A stretch of DNA of 64,000 nucleotides, from NCBI GenBank assembly GCA_000024525.1, contig CP001769.1:3195001-3259000 (forward strand), given 5' to 3'. A program made the translations under genes and the position numbers. This stretch comes from Spirosoma linguale DSM 74. Lineage in GTDB: Bacteria > Bacteroidota > Bacteroidia > Cytophagales > Spirosomataceae. Below the pieces are notes generated by a model that was not told the DNA's origin, searched no databases, and saw only the letters and a list, made by a program, of their open reading frames with translations. Each line of letters begins with the position of its first letter. Within the stretch, counting starts at the first letter, position 1. Below are positions 52,801 through 62,053 of this stretch, piece after piece.

Positions 52801-54498
52801 ATGAAAAAAACTGTACTCTCGCTCCTCTTTCTGGCTTCGCTCGTCAACAACGTTCTGGCTCAGGATAGGCTCAGCGGCAAGTCATTCGCTACACGCGCCG
52901 TAGTAATGGCTCGTCATGGCATGGCCTGTACCTCACACCCGCTTTCAACTCAAGCTGCTATTGACGTGCTGCGCTCCGGCGGCAATGCGATCGATGCCGC
53001 GATTGCCGCCAACGCCATGGAAGGGCTGGTGGAGCCGCACGTCAACGGCATTGGCGGAGACCTGTTCGCTATTGTGTGGGATGCCAAAACCAAAAAACTG
53101 TATGGACTCAATGCCTCGGGGCGGTCGCCTTATACGCTTACCCTGGCGGAGTTTCAAAAAAGGGGGCTCACACATATTCCGTCCGATGGCCCCCTGCCCG
53201 TGTCGGTGCCCGGTTGCGTAGACGGCTGGTTTGAACTGCACAAGCGGTTCGGCAAAGCACCTATGACCAGCATTTTAGCGCACGCCATCCGTTACGCGCG
53301 CGAAGGCTACCCCGTTCACGACGAAGCCGCCTTTTACTGGCCGTCGATGATTGCGCGCTTCGGTAAGTATCCCAACGTTAAAGAAATCTATGCCCCTACC
53401 GGAGCCGCTCCCAAACGGGGCGAACTCTTTAAAAATCCGGCCCTTGCCAACACACTCGAAAAAATTGCAAAAGGAGGCCGCGATGCATTTTATAAAGGGG
53501 ATATTGCTCAAACCATTGACGCCTTTATGAAGAAAATGGGCGGCTACCTCAGCGCCAAAGATCTGGCCGATCATACCTCTGAATGGGTTGAGCCCGTCTC
53601 GACCAATTACCGGGGTTACGACGTGTGGGAATTGCCCCCCAACAGCCAGGGCATTGCAGCTTTGCAGATGCTGAATCTGCTGGAAGGCTACGATTTTTCG
53701 CAAACGCCCTGGGGTAGCCCGGAGCATATTCACCGGTTCGTGGAAGCAAAAAAGCTGGCGTTCGAAGACCGGGCCAAATACTACGCCGACCCGGCCTTTG
53801 CCAAAATTCCCGTCAGAGAACTCGTCAGTAAATCGTACGCGGCCGAACGTCGTCAGTTGATCGACCTCAACCGGGCCGCCAGTCGGGTGGATGCGGGTAA
53901 CCCGACGCTTAAGCAGGGCGATACGATTTACCTGACCGTAGCCGACGACGAAGGCAATATGGTCTCGCTCATTCAAAGTAACTACCGTGGCTTTGGCTCC
54001 GGTATGGCACCCGACGGGCTGGGGTTCATGCTTCAGGATCGGGGAGAACTTTACAGCCTGATTGACGGACAGAACAATACTTATGCACCCCATAAACGTC
54101 CTTTTCAGACCATCATCCCCGCTTTTGTGACCAAAGATGGGCAGCCTTTCATGAGTTTCGGCGTTATGGGAGGCAGCTTTCAACCCCTGGGCCATGTTCA
54201 GATCATCATGAACATGATCGACTTCGGGATGAACCCGCAGGAAGCGGGCGACGCGCCCCGCATCGACCACCAGGGATCATCTGAACCAACAGGCGAACGA
54301 ATGACCGACTCGGGTCAGATCACCCTGGAATCGGGTTATCCCTACGAAACGATTCGCGATCTTATGCGTAAAGGCCATAAGGTAGGCTATGGACTGGGTG
54401 GTTATGGTGGCTATCAGGCCATTATGTACGACGCCAAGAACAAAGTGTACCACGGCGCTACAGAATCCAGAAAAGACGGACAAGCCGCCGGATTTTAA
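52801..54498 (+). CDS. ggt: Gamma-glutamyltransferase
   Basis: The 565-residue protein has a signal peptide (KTVLSLLFLASLVNNVLAQ) and the N-terminal nucleophile hydrolase fold. It matures by self-cleavage before a Thr; the Thr in QGDTIYLTVADDEGN fits that place, with Ile instead of the usual second Thr. Other family signatures are GGNAIDAAIAANAMEGLVEP, NGIGGDLFAIVWD, NSQGIAALQMLNLLEGYDF and the late MGGSFQPLGHVQIIMN. It transfers or hydrolyses gamma-glutamyl groups of glutathione and peptides in the periplasm. The gene is monocistronic, with a CRP-like site and a separate promoter following it. Confidence 0.95.
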   Translation: MKKTVLSLLFLASLVNNVLAQDRLSGKSFATRAVVMARHGMACTSHPLSTQAAIDVLRSGGNAIDAAIAANAMEGLVEPHVNGIGGDLFAIVWDAKTKKLYGLNASGRSPYTLTLAEFQKRGLTHIPSDGPLPVSVPGCVDGWFELHKRFGKAPMTSILAHAIRYAREGYPVHDEAAFYWPSMIARFGKYPNVKEIYAPTGAAPKRGELFKNPALANTLEKIAKGGRDAFYKGDIAQTIDAFMKKMGGYLSAKDLADHTSEWVEPVSTNYRGYDVWELPPNSQGIAALQMLNLLEGYDFSQTPWGSPEHIHRFVEAKKLAFEDRAKYYADPAFAKIPVRELVSKSYAAERRQLIDLNRAASRVDAGNPTLKQGDTIYLTVADDEGNMVSLIQSNYRGFGSGMAPDGLGFMLQDRGELYSLIDGQNNTYAPHKRPFQTIIPAFVTKDGQPFMSFGVMGGSFQPLGHVQIIMNMIDFGMNPQEAGDAPRIDHQGSSEPTGERMTDSGQITLESGYPYETIRDLMRKGHKVGYGLGGYGGYQAIMYDAKNKVYHGATESRKDGQAAGF

Positions 54499-54530
54499 TG
54501 AAATAAATTTGCCTGGATATTTAAATGGTA

Positions 54531-54546
54531 CGTGATAAATATCACG
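54531..54546. promoter_or_regulatory. CRP/FNR-type palindrome upstream of the rhodanese gene
   Basis: CGTGATAAATATCACG is CGTGA-N6-TCACG, close to the TGTGA-N6-TCACA site of the CRP/FNR family. With the -7 element at 54568 and a start near 54580, its centre is at about -41.5, the position of an activator that touches RNA polymerase. Confidence 0.5.
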
Positions 54547-54567
54547 GAAGTGGGGTTTCATGTCTGG

Positions 54568-54575
54568 TAGTTTTG
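54568..54575 (+). promoter_or_regulatory. -7 promoter element of the rhodanese gene
   Basis: TAGTTTTG matches the Bacteroidetes TAnnTTTG consensus. No clear -33 TTG lies 19-21 bp upstream, fitting activation by a protein bound at the adjacent palindrome. Confidence 0.55.
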
Positions 54576-54623
54576 TAGCGAAACTAAATCAGGTATATAC
54601 GACAACTTCACGCTACAAAAGCA

Positions 54624-54929
54624 ATGTTAAACTTATTCAAGTCTATCTTCGGCTCATCCGACAGTGCCAATATCCAGGACATTCTCAGTGACGGGGCTGT
54701 ACTCATTGATGTACGCTCTCCCGGCGAATTTGCCGGAGGCCACGTAAAAGGTGCTGTAAACATCCCGCTGGACCAGGTTGATGCCAGGATTGCCCAAATC
54801 AAAAGATACAATAAACCGATTGTCCTTTGCTGTGCATCCGGTATGCGAAGTGCCCGGGCTAAAGGTCTGCTGATTAGTCAGGGGATTACGGATGTCCACG
54901 ACGCAGGCAGTTGGCGGAACATCAGGTAA
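54624..54929 (+). CDS. Rhodanese-domain sulfurtransferase
   Basis: The 101-residue single-domain protein has an ILSDGAVLIDVRSPGEFAGG start, GHVKGAVNIPLDQV, and the active-site loop CASGMRSARAK with Cys70 and the following Arg. It carries sulfur as a cysteine persulfide, in detoxification or sulfur transfer. No signal peptide is present, so it is cytoplasmic. A palindrome and a -7 element lie upstream, suggesting control by a CRP/FNR-type activator. The exact partner is unknown. Confidence 0.93.
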   Translation: MLNLFKSIFGSSDSANIQDILSDGAVLIDVRSPGEFAGGHVKGAVNIPLDQVDARIAQIKRYNKPIVLCCASGMRSARAKGLLISQGITDVHDAGSWRNIR

Positions 54930-55027
54930 TAGATTGGGGAACAGTAAGGTCGATTTAAGTCAAAATTAACGTGCCGGTAATATCCCGCACCTTAACTTGT
55001 GGGCCTAAATCGCCCTTGCTGTTTCCC

Positions 55028-56092
55028 ATGAAAATACCCCTACTGTTGGCTTGTTTACTGCTACTGGCAGCACTTACCCCACCTAGTATCGACTCACTTA
55101 AACTGAATCAGATTCAATGCATTGGTTCGCACAACAGCTACAAACAGGCAATTGACCCTGCGCTATTCGCCCTGCTGTCCCGAACGGATTCACTGCGGTT
55201 TAAAGCCATCGAGTATAGCCACATTAGCCTGACCGACCAGCTTAATCTGGGCTTGCAAAATCTTGAAATCGATGTTTATGCCGACGCAAAGGGGGGTAAA
55301 TATGCTCATCCTATGGGGCTTAAACTCGCCAAAAATCAACAACCGTATGATGAAGCCGGGGTTATGAATGAACCCGGTTTTAAGGTATTTCACATTCAGG
55401 ATATTGACTTTAGAAGTAATTCGCCGACGTTTAAAGGCTGCCTGGCCGAACTCAAACGCTGGTCGGATGCCCATCCTGCTCATTATCCGGTATTCATCAC
55501 GATGAACGCCAAAGACGACACGATCCGGAGAGCGGGCTTCACCCTACCCGAACCGTTCACGGCCTCGGTACTAAATCAATTGGATAGTGTGATTCTGGCG
55601 GGTTTGGGTCGTTCCAAGCTCATCAGGCCCGATGATGTTCGGGGCAACAAGCCAACGCTGGAAGCGGCCGTGCTGGCAGGAAACTGGCCTACCCTTCAAG
55701 CATCGAAGGGGAAATTCCTGTTTGTTCTCGACGAGACCGGGACCAAACGGTCGGCGTATATAGCGGGGCACCCATCGCTCAAAAACCGCGTCCTGTTTAC
55801 CAATTCAGAACCGGCAACGCCTGAAGCCGCGTTTCTGATTCTCAATAACTCCATCGAAGAGCAAAGTCAGATTCAGGCAATGGTTAAAAAAGGATATCTG
55901 GTCCGCACCCGCGCCGATTCCGATACCCGGCAGGCCCGCAGCAACGACAAACGTAATTTCGACGCAGCCTGCCAGTCGGGAGCCCAGATCATCACGACGG
56001 ATTATTACGCAAAAAGCCAGTTCTTTCCGTCAGATTACATCATCAGCTTTGCCAACGGTACCTACCTACGACCCAACCCGATAATGCACTAA
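55028..56092 (+). CDS. Calcium-dependent PI-PLC-like phosphodiesterase, exported
   Basis: ATG at 55028 gives a signal peptide (KIPLLLACLLLLAALTPP). The TIM-barrel phosphodiesterase domain shows IQCIGSHNSYK with the first catalytic His, LGLQNLEIDVYADAKGGK with metal-binding Glu and Asp, and VFHIQDIDFRSN, TMNAKDD and GAQIITTDYY later. The arrangement matches the Ca-dependent phosphoinositide phospholipase C group of bacteria (about 350 residues). It would act in the periplasm or outside on phosphoinositides or related diesters; the true substrate is unproven. It begins 98 bp after the rhodanese stop. Confidence 0.82.
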   Translation: MKIPLLLACLLLLAALTPPSIDSLKLNQIQCIGSHNSYKQAIDPALFALLSRTDSLRFKAIEYSHISLTDQLNLGLQNLEIDVYADAKGGKYAHPMGLKLAKNQQPYDEAGVMNEPGFKVFHIQDIDFRSNSPTFKGCLAELKRWSDAHPAHYPVFITMNAKDDTIRRAGFTLPEPFTASVLNQLDSVILAGLGRSKLIRPDDVRGNKPTLEAAVLAGNWPTLQASKGKFLFVLDETGTKRSAYIAGHPSLKNRVLFTNSEPATPEAAFLILNNSIEEQSQIQAMVKKGYLVRTRADSDTRQARSNDKRNFDAACQSGAQIITTDYYAKSQFFPSDYIISFANGTYLRPNPIMH

Positions 56093-56183
56093 GTGCTTAC
56101 GCAAATCCACTGAACGCAGAGACTTAGCGAATAAAACGCTGATTTTGGGCCATTTTAACTCTATACTCTCTTTGTTTCTCTGT

Positions 56184-57206
56184 TCAATCGGATATCCGCA
56201 TCGACGACTTTCTGACCATCAGTTTAGTTTTTAACATATTACTGATGGACGTGGAATGTTCTCCCGGGTTTCGGATTAGCTTTATCAGCAACTCGGCCGC
56301 CGAACGTCCCATCTCAAAGGCGGGCTGCGCCACCGAGCTTAGGGGCGGGTTGAGCATGGCCGCGATGGGCAAATCTGAGAAGCCAACCAGGGCAATATCA
56401 TCGGGCATTCGAAGGCCCGCAGCAATGATGGCCGCATGACAGCCAATGGCAATGTTATCGCTGGAAGCAAAAATACCATCCGGTCGCTTAGGCATTGCCA
56501 GTAAAGATTGAACGGTTTCCAGCGCATTGGTTGCAGAGTAAGGCGAAGAAACAACCAGCTCATCGAGTAGCGGTTTGCCATATTCGATGAGCGCAGCCCG
56601 ATACCCCTGTAATCGCCGACGGCTGATGAGCAGATGATCGGGTCCCGACACGTGGGCGATGCGCTCGCATCCCTGCTTGATCAAATGCTCCGTAGCTTTG
56701 TACCCTCCTTCAAAATCATCGACAGATACCGAGTGCGTGTCGATCTCCTCGCAGATACGGTCGAAAAAGACGATGGGAAACCCCCGTTCGTGAATGTTCT
56801 TAAAATGCGTATAATCTGTCGTTGCCGTGGCTACGGACACCAGTAAGCCGTCTTTTCGCCGGTTATAAATGTGCTTAACATTGAGCACTTCGCGGGCATA
56901 ATCTTCGTGACTCTGGTAAATAACGACATGGTAGCCCTGCGCAAACGCTACATCTTCAATACCAGCAATAACAATGGCAAAGAACGGGTTGGCAATTTCC
57001 GGCACAATAACGCCAATGTCATTGCTCTGGCTGCTCAATAAACTCAGAGCAACCGGGTTCGGATTATAATCGAGCCGATGTGCTAACTCCAGCACCCGCT
57101 TTTTTGTCTCAGGGCCAATCTCGGTGCTATCTCTCAACGCCCTCGAAACGGTCGATGTAGACAGGTTCAATTCACGGGCAATGTCTTTTATGGTAATGTT
57201 CTTCAT
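56184..57206 (-). CDS. LacI-family transcriptional repressor
   Basis: The 340-residue protein has a LacI helix-turn-helix at the N-terminus (NITIKDIARELNLSTSTVSR ALRDS pattern) and a periplasmic-binding-protein-like effector domain (IGVIVPEIANPFFAIVIAGI, GFPIVFFDRI, DGIFASSDNIAIGCHAAI). It would bind operators and respond to a sugar or a sugar phosphate. It is divergent from the GH3 gene, with candidate operators between them, so it likely represses the GH3-DUF819 unit and perhaps itself. Confidence 0.94.
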   Translation of the reverse strand: MKNITIKDIARELNLSTSTVSRALRDSTEIGPETKKRVLELAHRLDYNPNPVALSLLSSQSNDIGVIVPEIANPFFAIVIAGIEDVAFAQGYHVVIYQSHEDYAREVLNVKHIYNRRKDGLLVSVATATTDYTHFKNIHERGFPIVFFDRICEEIDTHSVSVDDFEGGYKATEHLIKQGCERIAHVSGPDHLLISRRRLQGYRAALIEYGKPLLDELVVSSPYSATNALETVQSLLAMPKRPDGIFASSDNIAIGCHAAIIAAGLRMPDDIALVGFSDLPIAAMLNPPLSSVAQPAFEMGRSAAELLIKLIRNPGEHSTSISNMLKTKLMVRKSSMRISD

Positions 57207-57254
57207 GAACAGAAAAGTAGAATAATTATATATTTCAGGTTAATATCAGCTCGG

Positions 57255-57362
57255 CAAACGATTTAGCAGGACTAAAGATAACGAACGCCTGTTACTCTTT
57301 TTTAAAGAAAAAATTAAATCCTGGTTAGTTTACGCAATCGTTCCCGAAATCGTTTGCGTAAA
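57255..57362. promoter_or_regulatory. Candidate LacI operators between repressor and GH3 genes
   Basis: The 11-mer GCAAACGATTT occurs at 57255-57265 on the plus strand and on the minus strand at 57347-57357. The second copy is part of a near-perfect inverted repeat TTTACGCAATCG...CGTTTGCGTAAA (57329-57340 and 57351-57362). This fits cooperative binding of the LacI protein encoded next door. Confidence 0.6.
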
Positions 57363-57494
57363 TTAATCATATTTTCCCGGGGAAAATACTTGTTTCCGCT
57401 CTTTTGGATGCGTAAACTTAGGAAGGAAAGATAGTGCCTGATGGCATCGTTGGGCACGACTAATCTTGGTTTCTCACAATATTTACCATAACCT

Positions 57495-59528
57495 ATGCAT
57501 CTTTTTAACAAGCGTTTTTCGTACCACTATCTGGTCCTTTCAACGCTTACGCTGGCTACTTCGGGCGTGCTGGCCCAGAAACCAACGCAGCCTGCTCTAG
57601 GCTCGCGGTCGGTCAAACCACTAACCGTTAACGGCTTTTCATTCAAAGACCTGAATAAAAACGGAAAACTTGACAAATACGAAGACTGGCGCTTACCCAC
57701 CGAACAGCGCGTACAGGATTTGATTGGCCAGATGACCCTTGATGAAAAGATAGGCTTCATGCTGATCAGCACATCGCGAATGGCCGGCGATTTTTCGTTT
57801 CAGCAGGGGGCTCCAAAAGCCGAAATCACAAGTGGCTTTAATGAAGAAGACCAGGTTCAGAGCATGAATATGTTCACCCGGAAGCCACTCCCCTACCCGA
57901 TGATGATGGCCGCCGGAACAACCAAAGCCGTAACGCAGAACCAGCTACGCCATTTTATTCTGCGGGCCAACACGTCGGCGAAAACCATGGCCGAATGGCA
58001 TAACAATTTACAGGCGCTCTGCGAAAACTCCCGTCTGGGCATTCCGGCTATTGTAGCGTCCAACCCGAGAAATCACATCACCACCGATGCCGCTGTTGGG
58101 CTTAGCGTTGGCACAACGGTATTCTCAAAGTGGCCCGGCGAATTGGGTCTGGCGGCCATGCGCGACTTAAAACTTACCCGCGAATTTGCCGACATTGCCC
58201 GGCAGGAATGGGCGGCTGTGGGGCTGCGCAAAGGCTATCAGTACATGGCCGACTTAGCAACCGAACCGCGCTGGCAGCGTATTGAAGGCACATTTGGCGA
58301 AGATGCCGATCTAGCCGCCAACATGACCCGCGAAATAGTACTCGGCTTTCAGGGACCCAAGCTGGGCCTCCACTCCGTAGGACTTACCACCAAGCACTTC
58401 CCCGGTGGCGGACCGCAGGTAGAGGGGCAGGACCCGCATTTCGACTGGGGAAAAGATCAGCATTACCCCGGCAACATGTTCGAGTATCACCTCAAGCCAT
58501 TTCAGGCCGCCATTGATGCCGGCACATCGTCCATCATGCCTTACTACGCCAAACCCATCGGCACAAAATATGAAGAGATAGCTTTTGCTTATAATAAAGC
58601 CATTATCAAAGATTTACTTCGCGGCAAAATGGGCTTTCAGGGCATTATCAACTCCGACACGGGGCCTATTGAAATGATGCCTTGGGGCGTTGAGAAGTTA
58701 AGCATCGAGGAACGATACCAGAAGGCTATCGAGTGCGGAGTTGATTTGTTTTCCGGTTCTGCCGATCCCTCGCTGCTGATGTCGACCGTAAAAAAAGGAC
58801 TCGTGACTGAAAAGCGGATCAACGAATCCGTAGCCCGGTTACTGCGTGAGGAATTCGCGCTGGGCCTGTTTGAAAACCCATACGTCGACCCGGAGGTTGC
58901 ACAGAAAACGGTTGGAAAACCCGAGTTTCAGCAACGGGCCGATCTTGCTTTCCGGAAATCCATTGTGCTGCTGCGCAATTCGGGAAAACTGCTTCCGCTG
59001 GCCCCAAAAACCAAAGTCTTTATTGAGTCATACTACGACAATGGCCGCTCTAAAGAGCCTATTACGGTAATCAAACCTGCAACGAACAACTGGAATCTGG
59101 AGTTTGTCGGTAGCAAAGAAGAAGCCGATGTTGTGGTGCTGATGCTGACGCCCAGCAGCGGTAGTTTATTCAGCTCGAACGGCGGGCCAATTGAGTTGCA
59201 ACTGTCAAAAAACAAGATCGACGTAAAGCACGTCAATGAAGTAACCAGTCAGAAACCAACCGTTGTCCTGATCAATTACACGAGTCCGTGGGTGATCGAC
59301 GAAATTGACAATCCAAACCTCAAAACGGTACTGGCAACGTTTGGCACCACCCCCGACGCCATTCTGGACGTGCTGAGCGGGAAGTTCAACCCGACCGGCA
59401 AGATGCCGTTCAGCACTCCCGTTTCCCGACAGGCCGTTCTCGACAACCAATCCGACGTGCCGGGCCATATGAAGCAAAAAGGCTATGCGCTGTTCACCTT
59501 TGGCGATGGACTGAGCTACCCGAACTAA
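57495..59528 (+). CDS. Glycoside hydrolase family 3 enzyme (beta-glucosidase-like), exported
   Basis: The 677-residue protein has a signal peptide ending near GVLAQ. The GH3 barrel begins around residue 75 (VQDLIGQMTLDEKIGFMLIS), has RWQRIEGTFGEDADL, TKHFPGGGPQ and the nucleophile Asp388 in GIINSDTGPIEMM. The second (alpha/beta sandwich) domain starts near 465 with KSIVLLRNSGKLLPLAP and ends with the family GDGLSYPN. It hydrolyses beta-linked sugars in the periplasm. It is the first gene of a unit with the DUF819 membrane protein 75 bp downstream, opposite the LacI repressor. Exact specificity is not readable. Confidence 0.92.
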   Translation: MHLFNKRFSYHYLVLSTLTLATSGVLAQKPTQPALGSRSVKPLTVNGFSFKDLNKNGKLDKYEDWRLPTEQRVQDLIGQMTLDEKIGFMLISTSRMAGDFSFQQGAPKAEITSGFNEEDQVQSMNMFTRKPLPYPMMMAAGTTKAVTQNQLRHFILRANTSAKTMAEWHNNLQALCENSRLGIPAIVASNPRNHITTDAAVGLSVGTTVFSKWPGELGLAAMRDLKLTREFADIARQEWAAVGLRKGYQYMADLATEPRWQRIEGTFGEDADLAANMTREIVLGFQGPKLGLHSVGLTTKHFPGGGPQVEGQDPHFDWGKDQHYPGNMFEYHLKPFQAAIDAGTSSIMPYYAKPIGTKYEEIAFAYNKAIIKDLLRGKMGFQGIINSDTGPIEMMPWGVEKLSIEERYQKAIECGVDLFSGSADPSLLMSTVKKGLVTEKRINESVARLLREEFALGLFENPYVDPEVAQKTVGKPEFQQRADLAFRKSIVLLRNSGKLLPLAPKTKVFIESYYDNGRSKEPITVIKPATNNWNLEFVGSKEEADVVVLMLTPSSGSLFSSNGGPIELQLSKNKIDVKHVNEVTSQKPTVVLINYTSPWVIDEIDNPNLKTVLATFGTTPDAILDVLSGKFNPTGKMPFSTPVSRQAVLDNQSDVPGHMKQKGYALFTFGDGLSYPN

Positions 59529-59603
59529 TAGAGTCTTGCTGTTTTGTTCCTAATTTGCTGCCCTACCGCTTCGTTTGCGGTGGGGCAGCAAATTTATTTT
59601 CGG

Positions 59604-60851
59604 ATGCAACCACTCATTACAAACGATGCCATTATTCTCGGCATTTTTCTGGTCCTGCTTACGCTTATTTTTAGAACGTCGCAATCAGAACATCCCTTCT
59701 GGAAACGGGCGTATGCCTATGTACCCTCGCTGCTGCTGTGCTACATTTTCCCGGCGGGCATGAACAGCCTTGGTCTCATCTCGGGAGAGCAGTCAAGCCT
59801 ATACAAAGTGGCAACCACCTATCTACTGCCAGCGGCTTTGGTTCTGCTCACCTCCACCGCCGACCTGCGGGCTATTCTCCGACTCGGCCCCAAAGCCCTG
59901 ATAACGTTTATGTCGGGCACGGTGGGCATTATTATTGGCGCACCCATTGCGTTTTTTCTGGTCATGTGGCTCATTCCGGGCTTTCGGGAGCAAGCTATCG
60001 CGAATGAGTACTGGAAAGGGCTGGTCACCATTTCGGGGAGCTGGATTGGTGGTAGCAGCAGCCAGCTGGCGCTTAAGGAAATTTACGGCTGCAATGAGGC
60101 CCTTTTTGCCATTATTCTGGTAGTCGATGCGGTTGTATCGACCACCTGGACGGCCTGTCTGATTTATGGAGCCGCTTACCGCGACAAGATCGACGGCTGG
60201 CTCAGAGCCGACACGACATCCATTGAGGAGGTTAAACAACGCATACTGGCTTACAAAGTGGAGCCCGACCGACCCGCCAACCTCCTGGACTTGAGTACTA
60301 TTCTGGCGCTTGGCTTTGGCGGTGGCGCACTGGCCCACGCACTGGCATATGTAATTTCGAGTACGCTGCAACCCTACAAAGCATCGCTGACAACCTATGG
60401 GCTGGACCCATTCACGTCCAATTTTCTTTGGGTAGTCATTTTGTCCACTTCATTAGGTATTGGGCTTTCGTTTACCCGACTGCGCAAGCTCGAAAAACTA
60501 GGCACAACCGATCTGGCAACCCTGTTCGTTTACTTCCTGATTATGACCATCGGGATGCGCCTTGACCTCTCCAATCTGGGCGGTAACATGGGATTATTTC
60601 TCGTAGCCGTCATCTGGATGCTTATTCACATTACCGTCATGCTCGTCACCGCCCGTCTTATCAGGGCACCTTACTTCTTTGTAGCCGTTGGAAGTCAGGC
60701 TAACATTGGGGGCGTCTCGACGGCTCCGGCAGTTGCGTCGATCTTTCACCCCGCACTGGCACCTGTTGGTGTTTTGCTAGCGGTTCTGAGTCATGTTTTA
60801 GGCACCTATGGCGGCTTACTCACGGCCTGGCTGATGCGACTGGTCGGGTAA
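59604..60851 (+). CDS. DUF819 family membrane protein, probable transporter
   Basis: From ATG at 59604 (MQPLITNDAIILGI) the protein has 415 residues and about ten membrane helices with the DUF819 features: PAALVLLTSTADLRAILRLG, TISGSWIGGSSSQLALKE and VGSQANIGGVSTAPAVAS, the Gly/Ser-rich loops seen in this family and reminiscent of sodium-coupled carriers. An upstream start in another context (59544) is not credible. It follows GH3, so a role in uptake of the released sugar or another product is likely but unproven. It converges on the PD40 gene across a 69-bp palindrome. Confidence 0.85.
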   Translation: MQPLITNDAIILGIFLVLLTLIFRTSQSEHPFWKRAYAYVPSLLLCYIFPAGMNSLGLISGEQSSLYKVATTYLLPAALVLLTSTADLRAILRLGPKALITFMSGTVGIIIGAPIAFFLVMWLIPGFREQAIANEYWKGLVTISGSWIGGSSSQLALKEIYGCNEALFAIILVVDAVVSTTWTACLIYGAAYRDKIDGWLRADTTSIEEVKQRILAYKVEPDRPANLLDLSTILALGFGGGALAHALAYVISSTLQPYKASLTTYGLDPFTSNFLWVVILSTSLGIGLSFTRLRKLEKLGTTDLATLFVYFLIMTIGMRLDLSNLGGNMGLFLVAVIWMLIHITVMLVTARLIRAPYFFVAVGSQANIGGVSTAPAVASIFHPALAPVGVLLAVLSHVLGTYGGLLTAWLMRLVG

Positions 60852-60853
60852 AA

Positions 60854-60922
60854 TAATGGAGGGGGAGTAAGTCAAACGCCGTATCTTTAAGATACGGCGT
60901 TTGACTTACTCCCCCTCCATTA
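60854..60922. terminator. 69-bp near-perfect palindrome with 34-bp arms, bidirectional terminator
   Basis: Positions 60854-60887 are repeated inverted without mismatch at 60889-60922 around a single T at 60888. Neither side ends in a long T-tract, though the outer ends read TAATGG. It lies between the convergent DUF819 and PD40 genes, 2 bp after one stop and 6 bp before the other. Confidence 0.9.
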
Positions 60923-60928
60923 ACGGCA

Positions 60929-61996
60929 TTACTTCGGCACACCTACCATGTACAAATCAAACCCACCTTTCCCGCCGGGCCGATTGGACGAGAACAACAT
61001 CAATTGGTTTGTATAGTCGGGCTGACCTGTCAGAATGGGGCGATATTCGTCCGAAGCGGTATTGACCGTTGGACCGAAGTTAACCGGAACCGACCAGCGG
61101 CTGCCATCCCATTTGCTATAGTATAAATCATAGCCGCCAAGACCACCCGGCCGGTTCGAGGTAAACACCAGTATATTATCCAGAATAAACGGGCATTTAT
61201 CATCGGCTGTTGACGACAGACCGGCTACTTTTTCAATGGCTACGTCGCCTAGAGTGGGTAGTTTCGACTGTAATTCGGCAGGTGCGATAGTTGGTAGCGT
61301 TGCTTTATAAATATCGAAGGAACCCGCCCGGTTGGAGGTAAAGTAAATTGACCCGTTGCTTTTATCGAACGTCGGGTAGCCATCGTCGGCGGTAGAGTTT
61401 AGGAACGACAACGGTACCGGCTCCACAAATTGTTTGTTGTTCAGCGGACCCGAACTTCCCGAAACAGACGATGTATTGGTGGGATTATTCTGGTAATTAT
61501 GCGTCAGGTAAATATCCAGATTACCCGTACGGTCGGAGGCAAACAACAGCAGGTATTCGGCATAATGGCGATTCATGCCGTCTTTTATCAAATCCCTTTC
61601 GTATGATTTGATATACGGCCCCAGCTCGTTACCATTAGAATTCACTTTGTCGGCAGCCCAGCCGATGGGAGTTTGCTCCTGTACCACATCAAGCCCCCAA
61701 TAAGGTTTGTTATCAAACGAAAAAGCACCGCTACGCCGGTCAAACGAATACGTAAGCGACTCCTTCACGAAGTTAAAATCGGACCGGCCACCCCGCTTTG
61801 ACGAAAATAGCAGCGGCATAACGTCTCCGAAAGCCGGAATCGTTGAATTATAGTCATCATCGACCGAGTTGACATCGCCAAGATTCGTAACCACATCGGG
61901 AAATGTGCCCTGGCTGTATTGCATCGGCTGAAGCTTGTCACAGCTCATGACGAGTAGGCAAAGGCATCCAACAAGCGGTAAAAAAGTAAATTTCAT
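60929..61996 (-). CDS. PD40/TolB-like propeller lipoprotein
   Basis: The 355-residue protein has a lipoprotein leader (PLVGCLCLLVMSC; lipobox VMSC, Cys19). A beta-propeller of PD40/WD40-like repeats follows: LLFSSKRGGRSDFNFVKESL, LLFASDRTGNLDIYLTHNY, YFTSNRAGSFDIYKA, LVFTSNRPGGLGGYDLYYSK and MLFSSNRPGGKGGFDLYMVG. There is no OmpA-like domain, in contrast with longer Bacteroidota relatives. It is envelope-anchored, with binding of peptidoglycan or a partner as a possible role. The minus-strand neighbour upstream is the efflux operon, with a terminator between them. Confidence 0.88.
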   Translation of the reverse strand: MKFTFLPLVGCLCLLVMSCDKLQPMQYSQGTFPDVVTNLGDVNSVDDDYNSTIPAFGDVMPLLFSSKRGGRSDFNFVKESLTYSFDRRSGAFSFDNKPYWGLDVVQEQTPIGWAADKVNSNGNELGPYIKSYERDLIKDGMNRHYAEYLLLFASDRTGNLDIYLTHNYQNNPTNTSSVSGSSGPLNNKQFVEPVPLSFLNSTADDGYPTFDKSNGSIYFTSNRAGSFDIYKATLPTIAPAELQSKLPTLGDVAIEKVAGLSSTADDKCPFILDNILVFTSNRPGGLGGYDLYYSKWDGSRWSVPVNFGPTVNTASDEYRPILTGQPDYTNQLMLFSSNRPGGKGGFDLYMVGVPK

Positions 61997-62053
61997 ACGT
62001 AGACAGTTTATTTAACAGCATTGAGCCAAGTTTACGACAAAGGGTTGGAAACG

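Noticed and set aside
53275..54270. 331-codon minus-strand frame opposite ggt
   Set aside because: It lies wholly inside the gamma-glutamyltransferase gene and shows no family features.
57314..57511. 65-codon minus-strand frame between LacI and GH3 genes
   Set aside because: It covers the operator region and the signal peptide start of the GH3 gene and has no sensible protein features.
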